A DNA stretch of 64,000 nucleotides from Drosophila pseudoobscura. Its lineage: Eukaryota > Arthropoda > Insecta > Diptera > Drosophilidae. This document shows, piece after piece, positions 57,478 to 64,000 of this stretch (position 1 is the first letter of the stretch; every line of letters begins with the position of its first letter). The notes beneath the pieces are model-generated. The model was not told where the DNA came from. It did not search any database and saw nothing but the letters and a program-made list of their open reading frames with translations. Location of the stretch: assembly GCF_009870125.1 (NCBI RefSeq), contig NC_046683.1:9734001-9798000 (forward strand). The letters run 5' to 3'. Made by a program: the position numbers and the translations under genes.

Positions 57478-58066
57478 TTTTCTTCAAATCGTGCTTCCCT
57501 GCATCATTTATTCCAATTTGGCGCGCACCACTCGTATTCAGTCGATAGTATCGATAGTCGTTGGATGGGCTTGCTCCCTTTTTGTGGGGTTTTCTTTTTC
57601 GTGGTGGGATATCGTCTTTTCGTGCAGCGATTATTCATTGTGGCAATTTTCTTTTTCAGCGCCACAATGTCCCTACATTCCAACCTCACTTACGTTTTAT
57701 TTTTAAACTTTTATTAACCTTTTAACCTTATTTTAGACACAATCAAATTAAAGGAAGCATATTAAATTTCCCAATCCTGTAGAAAATTGAATTATCAATG
57801 GGATAAAATTATGTACTTGGGGCTGAGGGTACTATCTAGCGAGTAATATTCAACCGAATATCAAAATCGGAGAATATGATTTCTGTGGTTATTAAATCTT
57901 AAAGAATGGTATTTTTAAAAAGTAAAGATGAAGGATGCTGTGGATCTAAGAGAAGAATTATTATTATTATTATTATTATTATGAGTATTATTTTCCGCGG
58001 TTTAATTCAAATTGTTATTCTGTTTGAATAAAGAGGGCTTAAGTTGGCTAACTTCGTTGTTTCATT

Positions 58067-58145
58067 GGTATATTTACGATATATTTTGAAAAAGAGACGG
58101 TATATTTCTGCGGGTCACACCGTATGTCTTATTGTGGTCACACTG
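58067..58145 (+). promoter_or_regulatory. Motif-1 promoter of baf copy 5
   Basis: Same block, GGTCACACTG at 58136-58145. Confidence 0.65.
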
Positions 58146-58228
58146 CATTTCACAAACGCCGCGGAAAATATACGAAAAAAGGCCAAGCTAGCAATTTGCA
58201 ACTCACTCAGCTCTAAAAAACGTACAAA

Positions 58229-58585
58229 ATGTCGGGCACATCTCAAAAGTATCGGAATTTTGTGGCAGAGCCCATGGGCAATAAATCTGTCACAGAATTG
58301 GCAGGAATTGGAGAGACGCTGGGCGGACGCTTAGCTGAGGCTGGCTTTGACAAGGTGCGTATATGCTTATGTTGCGTGCGTGAGCGCGTGTGTAACAAAG
58401 ACGTATTGCTAATATACCCATATATACATTCATTGCAGGCGTACACCGTGCTTGGGCAATACTTGGTCTTGAAGAAGGATGAGGAGCTCTTCAAGGACTG
58501 GATGAAGGATGTGTGCCATGCTAGCTCCAAGCAGGCCTCAGACTGCTACAACTGTCTCAACGATTGGTGCGAGGAGTTCCTGTAA
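58229..58585 (+). CDS. baf: Barrier-to-autointegration factor, copy 5 (probably the ancestral-like copy)
   Basis: Exons 58229-58354 and 58439-58585 give 90 residues. Exon 1 equals copies 3 and 4, but exon 2 reads GAGCTCTTCAAGGAC (ELFKD) where the other copies read GAGCTTTTTAAGTAC or ...TAA. Asp62 agrees with my memory of D. melanogaster BAF ([15 protein letters not shown]), so this copy keeps the conserved state. Its intron (AACAAAGACG) resembles copy 1 rather than copies 2-4. It borders the single-copy right flank, as expected for the original 3' end of the locus. If one copy supplies the essential function, this is the best candidate. Confidence 0.93.
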   Translation: MSGTSQKYRNFVAEPMGNKSVTELAGIGETLGGRLAEAGFDKVRICLCCVRERVCNKDVLLIYPYIHSLQAYTVLGQYLVLKKDEELFKDWMKDVCHASSKQASDCYNCLNDWCEEFL

Positions 58586-58837
58586 TGTATGTGAATTAGG
58601 CTAAAATGTGGAATTCAAAGGCAGAGCACAACGAGGTTCATCTTAAAATTCAACGCTGGAGCTGATCTGCAGATTGCTCTCAATCCTTCATTAAAATCAA
58701 TGCCAAATTTTTTAATTCCACAATAAATCTACGTTTAGGCATTTAATACTAATTTGGAAGCTCTTAAGAGATTTGTTTAATAATGTAATGTGTAGAATAT
58801 ATACATTTCTTCTTGTAGCGCGTTTAAACATAGATTT

Positions 58838-59328
58838 CTTTGTGCCTGCGTGTGTGGGGGAGAGGAGGAAAGTTTCTTTACCACCATGTAAAACTAACCT
58901 TTCCTTCCATTATTGCGGGGAGGTCAGGCATTATGTTGTAGTGTGCGCGTGTATAAGCGGCCTGTATCTGGAATTTAAAACTATTAGATGGTCTCCGTCT
59001 CCCTATTGCGTGTTCGTATGGGTGTGCGTTTTTGTGCGGCTCGAGCCATGGTGTGTGCTGAAGGTGAAGGCTACAGCTACGGCTAGGGGCGGGTATATTT
59101 AGCATGAGGCTTACAATTAGAGTTCAGTACGAGAGTATAAGCTACGGCCGATGTATGTATGGTATATATATATAGTAATGCATGTGTGCTCATGTGAGTG
59201 TGTGCACCTATCGTCAGGTGTGCATGTGTTTGTGTTCTGAGATGTGTGTTGTCCTTAAATCTATTTGATTTCTTATTGTTTCCGCTGTCGCTGTGGCGCT
59301 GCTGTCACTGCTGTTACACTACTGTTGT
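58838..59328. other. Spacer between the baf array and TMEM185
   Basis: GT-rich DNA (many TGTGTGCG-like runs) lying between the 3' ends of baf copy 5 and the convergent TMEM185 gene. No exon is supported. Confidence 0.5.
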
Positions 59329-60603
59329 CTAGTCCGGCAAATCAATGCTCACGAATGGCACCACCGGCTTCAAGATATCATTCTTGGCCCCCTTCTTGTT
59401 CTTCTTGTCGTGCCGGCTGAACTCGTGCAGCTGTTCGTTGGCGGCCGCCGTGCTGGTGGAGGAGAAGGCATCCAATGGCACGGACTGCCCAGCATTGCTA
59501 TGCGTGTCGGCATGGTAGCTGATGTTACCGTACTCCTGGAGGAACGGCATGGCCGATAGCAGGAACTGGCTAAAGGATTTGCGTATACCGAACCACCACA
59601 TGTTGCCGCCCTTGGCCGTGAAGCTGAGGATGATCAGGGCCAGGATGGAGACGAGCAGCGGCGAGAAAACCACAATGTAGGGGAACTTAAGCTCCCCGTC
59701 CAGCTTGTCGCATATGACCACCTGTGGGGCAAGGACAAATCAAGAGTTAACTTCCAGGATTTGCAATCATTAATCATTCTATTCGAAACTCACCTGAAAG
59801 CAGAGCAGGGGAAGAACAGTGCAAATGTTGCCCACAGCCGCATTGAGGGCCGCCTTTTTTTGCTGCAGTGAGACCTCTGGTGTGCGCATCATGATGCCGC
59901 AGAATATGATGTTGTACAGCACACTGACCAGGCTCAGGCAGATGACAATCCACATGGGCACGAACACCACATCCCAGTTCCAGTAAACGAACCGATCCAG
60001 CTTCAGTGGCAGCGAGACGAACTGCAGCGCATTGACGGCCAAAAAGAGCTCCAGCTCGAAGGAGCGATCATGCTTGACGGCCCACACACAGGCCCCCACA
60101 CTGACCACCGAGCCGAAGATCAGCGGGATGAACACAAGCACCCAGAGGTGGCGATCCGAGGTCAGTTTGTCGCACGCTAAGAGCTCAAACATCAGCAGTA
60201 TGAGATGCAGGGCCAAGGAGATGAGCATCGCCTTGAACTGCGTGTAGGCATCGCCTTCTAAGCGGTAGTGGGGATAGCGGCACCACACAATCGCACCAAC
60301 GATGGCTCCCAGTATGGCTGTGCACTTCCATATCCACAGTGGCGTGAAGATGGCCCAATAAGGCCAATCTACCGGAAAACAGCGGGGATGGGTTAGGAAT
60401 GGGCGGGCACTGGGAATGGGGCAGCTTACCAATGTAGTTATCTAGACGCAAGGCATATAGGGTCACAAAGGTAAAGAGGCTGCAGTGAACAATGAATTTG
60501 CTGCAAGAAGCAACAAAGAAAAGTCGTTAGGATTACCAAATACTCAGGGGATCTGCGGTACGTACCAGGGATTGAAGTCGCGAAAGAGCGATTCCAGATT
60601 CAT
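59329..60603 (-). CDS. TMEM185: TMEM185-family multipass membrane protein
   Basis: Four exons (60603-60566, 60500-60430, 60368-59794, 59721-59329), with consistent phases and GT-AG introns, give 358 residues against about 350 for human TMEM185A/B. The start MNLESLFRDFNP corresponds to human MN(P/L)RGLFQDFNP. Further landmarks are the YWAIFTPLWIWK helix, the FKAMLISLALHLILLMFE helix, ACVWAVKHDRSFELELF, LKLDRFVYW, and the GGNMWWFGIRKSFSQFLL and PFLQEYGNISY block near the end. The protein ends in VSIDLPD, much as the human protein ends in IEMPD. Roughly seven membrane helices are visible. The molecular function of the family is not established. The gene converges on the baf array, and its upstream side carries the dispersed promoter-linked repeat. 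Confidence 0.95.
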
Positions 60604-61566
60604 CTTGGACGGCTATTTTGCCATGAGAGCTGCTTACTGTGATCTCGCGCTGTGCCCGACACTAGTTGCACATTGTCGTGTGTCCTCCTTCTCGATGCCG
60701 ACGATACGATGCCTTCGCTTTGGTCTTTGTTTTTGCTGCTTGCTCTTGCAGTACTCACTGCTGCGCACAGATGCACGCACACTCACGCACGCGCTGCGAT
60801 GGGGGCCAAAAATATTTCGCTGCCAGGTGCTGCTACTCTTGCTTCTGTTGCTTATGCTGCTGCTGCTGCGCTGCGCTACTATCCCGTCTTGCCTTTTCTT
60901 TTGTTATTTACACACGCCTGGCATACTTTTCGTATTGTGCAGAGCAATACGATAAAATATACGATATGTCGATAAAATATACCGTCCGACCCTCAGAAAT
61001 ATACCGAAACATACCGTCTCATTTAAAAAATATACCAGAAATATACTGACGAACTCAAGTTCTATTTTACATATTCCTCGTTATTGATCTTCCGTCAAAT
61101 ATTATTAGCTATATAGAACATTTCGCAATGCCCACATAATTTTATCCAATGAATGAATCTATTTTCTACTTGACCGGCTTATTCTTAATACTTGCTTTTA
61201 TTGAATTTCTCCATAACGTTAAAATTGGCAAAATATACCATTATATAGCGGTGAACGGTCACATCGATATCGGTGTGCATCTGTCGATATGCGGCCTGTT
61301 GCTATTTTACCTTATTTTAAGCTAGATTTGGCTTACTTTAAAATCAAAATTAAACTTAAAGCTTAAAATCTAGCTTATTTCAAATTCCATTTAGCTTTTT
61401 ATTTAATTTTTAGCTCTTTCTAGCTTCTTTTTTCTTCAATCTACTTATGGTGACGTGACAACTCCGTGACGCTCCTCTATAAATGAATTGATTTTGCTGA
61501 AATCAAATGACCAAATTGTAGCTGTCCAAATAACATACAAATGAAGAAAAGCTCAGCTTCAAGTTA
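60604..61566. other. Shared upstream region between TMEM185 (minus) and the flavoprotein gene (plus)
   Basis: Besides the promoter-linked repeat (60955-61200) it has a CTGCTG-rich stretch (60830-60870) in the TMEM185 leader side. Next to the + gene, GAACGGTCACATCGATATCGG (61253-61273) combines a Motif-1-like core with a DRE-like core. Region 61300-61440 is rich in TTAGCTT/AAGCTAGA words. Confidence 0.55.
60955..61200 (-). promoter_or_regulatory. Dispersed promoter-linked repeat upstream of TMEM185
   Basis: On the minus strand part A (AGAAAATAGATTCATTCATT, then AAAATTATGTGGGCA) at about 61128-61190 is followed by part C at about 60955-61070. Part C reads CAGTATATTTCTGGTATATT, then GAGACGGTATGTTTCGGTAT, then CTGAGGGTCGGACGGTATAT. 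Part C points toward the TMEM185 start, as in the other genes. GGTCACACTG itself is absent here. Confidence 0.65.
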
Positions 61567-62553
61567 ATGTTAGCCCTTTTCCCGCCACATTTTGACCCTG
61601 AATGGACCAACACTGTTAGCATGACAGCCGACGGGGAACAGAAAGTGGAAGACGCGTTTACCATCCAGGAATCAGATTGCTGTGGTAATGGCTGTACAAA
61701 CTGCATATTGGACAACAAACCTAAGCCCAGCCAGCGAGCGCTGCTAGCCGGAAAGCGAAACATTATTCTCAAGTACACCAGGTTCCGGCTGTTGCAGAAG
61801 GACAGCCACAAGGGCGATGACAAAGTGCTATTCCTACACTTAGCCGCGGATAGCGACGAAAAGGATGACTGCGTACTGGATATTCCACCTGGACACCACG
61901 TAATGCTACGCATTGGCTCCCTGCTGCGCCCCTATTCCCCCTACTGGACGGACTTTGCCAGTAAAGAGTTCAAAATTCTGGTGAAGCTGCAGCCTGATGG
62001 TCCCATGTCAAAGAACCTGGCTGCCATGCAACTCAACGACAGGCTGGAGTTTCGTGGACCCATTGGCAACTATCGGCACGATCCAGCCGTGACCAAGTGT
62101 ATTTTCATTCTTGCCCAGGGCGTGGCCATCGCCCCAACGCTGCCATTGGTCGGCCAAGTGCTGGAGAACGAGGACGACATGAGTCGCATTTGGCATCTGG
62201 TATGCTCCCCCGATCTGCAGCATGTATACTTTCGTGACCAGCTCCTGGAGTTTTCCAAATACTGGAATTATCGTAGCTGCCTGTATCTGCCCCATCAGCA
62301 ATGTGGCTCTGCTGAATGTCTGGGCGCCGGACACTGTATCCAGGAGTGCGTCGAGCTGCGCAGGAGCCTCCGATACAAGGAGAGGGTGTGCCTGCACCGA
62401 CTGGATGCTTCCGAGCTGGAGAGCCATGCCAATCCCGCCATCCCAGGACTGCGAGTCCTTATCATAGCCGGCGATTCAGGCTTCCAGCGGGCCATGGGCG
62501 AAGCGGCTGCCAGGGCCCTTGCCGTGGCACAGGAGAATGTTTATTTGTTGTAA
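61567..62553 (+). CDS. NADH-cytochrome-b5-reductase-like flavoprotein with N-terminal oxidoreductase-like motif
   Basis: A single exon of 328 residues; the start could also be the ATG at 61621 (MTADGEQ), 18 codons later. Residues 38-46 read CCGNGCTNC, the short cysteine motif of the Oxidoreductase-like N-terminal family, as in CYB5RL proteins. Residues about 60-170 form the FAD-binding barrel with RPYSPY (121-126, flavin-phosphate motif), GPMS (145-148) and GPIG (164-167). From about 175 (FILAQGVAIAP) comes the NAD-binding half. The usual C-terminal CGPP motif is not seen; the end reads LIIAGDSGFQRAMG instead. A redox enzyme passing electrons from NAD(P)H through FAD is likely, but its partner is unknown. 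Its 3' end is only about 55 bp from that of the convergent stomatin gene. Confidence 0.88.
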   Translation: MLALFPPHFDPEWTNTVSMTADGEQKVEDAFTIQESDCCGNGCTNCILDNKPKPSQRALLAGKRNIILKYTRFRLLQKDSHKGDDKVLFLHLAADSDEKDDCVLDIPPGHHVMLRIGSLLRPYSPYWTDFASKEFKILVKLQPDGPMSKNLAAMQLNDRLEFRGPIGNYRHDPAVTKCIFILAQGVAIAPTLPLVGQVLENEDDMSRIWHLVCSPDLQHVYFRDQLLEFSKYWNYRSCLYLPHQQCGSAECLGAGHCIQECVELRRSLRYKERVCLHRLDASELESHANPAIPGLRVLIIAGDSGFQRAMGEAAARALAVAQENVYLL

Positions 62554-62606
62554 ACACCAAAGATTAAGGATAACGAAATGCATGGTTATACGAGGATTAA
62601 ACGGCT

Positions 62607-63615
62607 TTACAATTGGGTCTTCGGCCAAGCGGCCAGCGCGTCGATCAGCGTGCCATCAGTGGTTTTATCCTTCGACTGTGGCGGCACTTGTGGCACCTGC
62701 GGCATCATGTTGGCGTACTTGGCCAGATATGGCGTGAGCAGTTCCATTGGCAGAGGGAACACAATCGTGGAGTTCTTCTCGGCAGAGATGCTGCTCAGCG
62801 TTTGCAGATAGCGCAGCTGCAAGAGAAGGAGAATCAGAACATAAGCCAACATATCCGCGCATATGCGGGACTTACCTGTAGGGCTGACGGGCTGGAGGAG
62901 ATGACATCGGATGCTTCCTTGAGAGCCTGAGCCGACTTCTTCTCACCCTCAGCGGCAATCACCTTGGCGCGGGCATCGCGGGCCGCCTCCGCCTCGGCGG
63001 CCATGGCACGCTGCATGGACACGGGCAGAGAGACGTCCTTGCTGCGTGGGACAAGAGGATTCGAATGAAAAAGAGTACTTAGAAATAATGACAGTACTTA
63101 CATCTCCACACGCTCCACCATAACGCCCCATGGCTCGGTGGCCTCGTCCAGTGTGGACTGCATGGTGTGGGCGAGGATTTCACGCTCAGTGAGCAGCTCG
63201 GAGAGATTTCGAGTGCCCACGATGTTTCGCAGTGTGGTGGCGGCCAGCAGGCGAGTGGAGGTGCTATAGTCCTCGACTTGGATTACCGCATAGAGGGGAT
63301 CGCTGATGCGATAGTAGACGACCGCATCCACCGTGACCGTCACCGAGTCCTTTGTCAGCATCTCCTGCTGGGGCACATTGAAGGTCACGGTTCTCAGGTC
63401 CACCCTGCGGTACTCGTCGATGCACGGCAGGATGAAGAACATGCCCGGACCCCGGGCGCCGCCACTGAGGCGACCCAGGCGAAAGATAATGGCGCGCTGG
63501 TACTCCGCCACAACCTTGAAACAGATGAATATCGAAATGGGGGACGTGATAATGAAGACAAGAACCGAGAGAATCGTCACCACCCATTCCATGCAGCCCC
63601 TCGGTTCATTCTCCG
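62607..63615 (-). CDS. Stomatin / MEC-2-like membrane protein (5' end not found)
   Basis: Exons 63615-63102, 63041-62876 and 62816-62607 give at least 295 residues. The sequence follows the stomatin pattern: a Cys just before a hydrophobic hairpin ([17 protein letters not shown]), the PHB/SPFH domain ([64 protein letters not shown]), then [19 protein letters not shown] and the C-terminal [20 protein letters not shown]. Such proteins insert one hydrophobic hairpin, oligomerise in cholesterol-rich membrane and tune ion channels. ATG at 63592 is in frame, but the frame stays open upstream (ENEPRGC) to an acceptor (CCCATTGCAG) at 63616. So the real start is probably in an earlier exon beyond what I can assign. 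Confidence 0.9.
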
Positions 63616-64000
63616 CTGCAATGGGAACAGAACAGAACAGAGCAGAACAGAATGAGAGATTACCCAGCAGCCACGACCAAGAGCTACTATCATGATGACT
63701 AATCGTTGATGGATGTATGTGGGGTATGGGTCTCTATGTGGATGTGTTTTGCCCAGATAAGGCACACGCCCCTAATCGTATTTCCTTGGCACTTCAGTTT
63801 CGCAATCTCTCCTATACACTCGAAACAAATTGCAATCTTGGCTTCTCTAGTAACTGCAGCCGAAAGGAATGTAAGCTGCAAAGCATTGATATTAAGTGAA
63901 CCCGGAAAGACCACTTTATAGGGGGGATCGGCAACCCTGGATGGGAAGGATTGTAAAACCTGATCTACAGATGGAGAAAGAAGTTCCATTCCTCCATACC
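63616..64000. other. Upstream intron or leader of the stomatin gene
   Basis: Begins with a pyrimidine-rich tract on the minus strand (TCTGTTCTGTTCTGTTCCC) before the acceptor. I could not find an upstream exon with the required phase; the longest open frames here have no recognisable content. Confidence 0.4.

Larger units (their letters stand above)
51622..58837 (+). repeat. Tandem array of five baf-bearing units (about 1.47 kb each)
   Basis: Units: 51622-52953, 53076-54427, 54550-55901, 56024-57363, 57486-58837. Each starts AAATCGTGCTTCCCTGCATC and ends GCGTTTAAACATAGATTT. Units 2-4 are almost identical and differ mainly in the length of a TTA run (about 20-30 bp). Unit 1 has diverged and lacks a 43-bp stretch present in all the others. 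Unit 5 matches 2-4 up to the baf intron and differs beyond it. The unique right flank (CTTTGTGCCTGCG) follows unit 5. Between units lie 122 bp made of a ten-base AT-rich filler, the PGAP2 fragment and TTTTCTTC. Confidence 0.95.

Noticed and set aside
51622-58837. CRISPR-like array of regularly spaced repeats
   Set aside because: Units are 1.47 kb gene copies in a eukaryotic genome, with no short repeats and unique spacers.

Overview
This window looks like nuclear DNA of a fruit fly (genus Drosophila). The evidence is short spliceosomal introns with GT-AG ends, core-promoter signals typical of flies (the GGTCACACTG 'Motif 1', TATCGATA DRE sites, GATA sites), many simple-sequence runs, and recognisable fly proteins: SLC16-type transporters, peritrophins, a Ulp1-type SUMO protease, PGAP2, barrier-to-autointegration factor (baf), a TMEM185 homologue and a stomatin. 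The simple-repeat style and the DINE-1-like element near 46 kb made me think of the obscura group. That, and the X-chromosome (Muller A) affinity of the SLC16 and Ulp1 genes, is recall and inference rather than something measured here.

Layout. 1-6.9 kb: the end of one SLC16-like monocarboxylate transporter gene and a complete paralogue, both on +. 9.4-23.9 kb: a minus-strand gene for a 955-residue secreted Gln/Pro-rich protein; its start codon seems to be the last codon of a distant first exon, giving an intron of about 11.4 kb. 24-27.6 kb: non-coding, with two GC-rich promoter-like islands. 27.7-32.2 kb: two minus-strand peritrophin (CBM14) genes with TATA boxes and GATA sites, and between them a small unrecognised gene on +. 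34.1-36.2 kb: a third, divergent SLC16-like transporter. 38.5-45.0 kb: a very long Ulp1-type SUMO protease with an 11-unit repeat. 46.8-49.5 kb: PGAP2. 51.6-58.8 kb: five tandem copies of baf. 59.3-60.6 kb: TMEM185 (minus). 61.6-62.6 kb: a cytochrome-b5-reductase-like flavoprotein. 62.6-63.6 kb: a stomatin (minus, open at its 5' end).

The most unusual part is the baf array. Each unit of about 1.47 kb carries a two-exon baf gene, its Motif-1 promoter and a TATCGATA site. Consecutive units are joined by the same 105-bp piece of the neighbouring PGAP2 gene (end of an intron plus the first 34 bases of an exon). The piece was therefore captured once and then amplified with baf. The copies are not equal: copy 5 keeps the acidic residue 62 expected for fly BAF, copies 1, 3 and 4 carry Tyr there, and copy 2 has a stop at that same codon.

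A second pattern crosses gene boundaries. A diverged dispersed repeat ends in GGTATATTT motifs, an AGACGGTATATTT box and, in most copies, GGTCACACTG. It lies directly upstream of Ulp1, PGAP2, every baf copy and TMEM185, always in the direction of transcription. It looks like a mobile or dispersed promoter module serving unrelated housekeeping-type genes.
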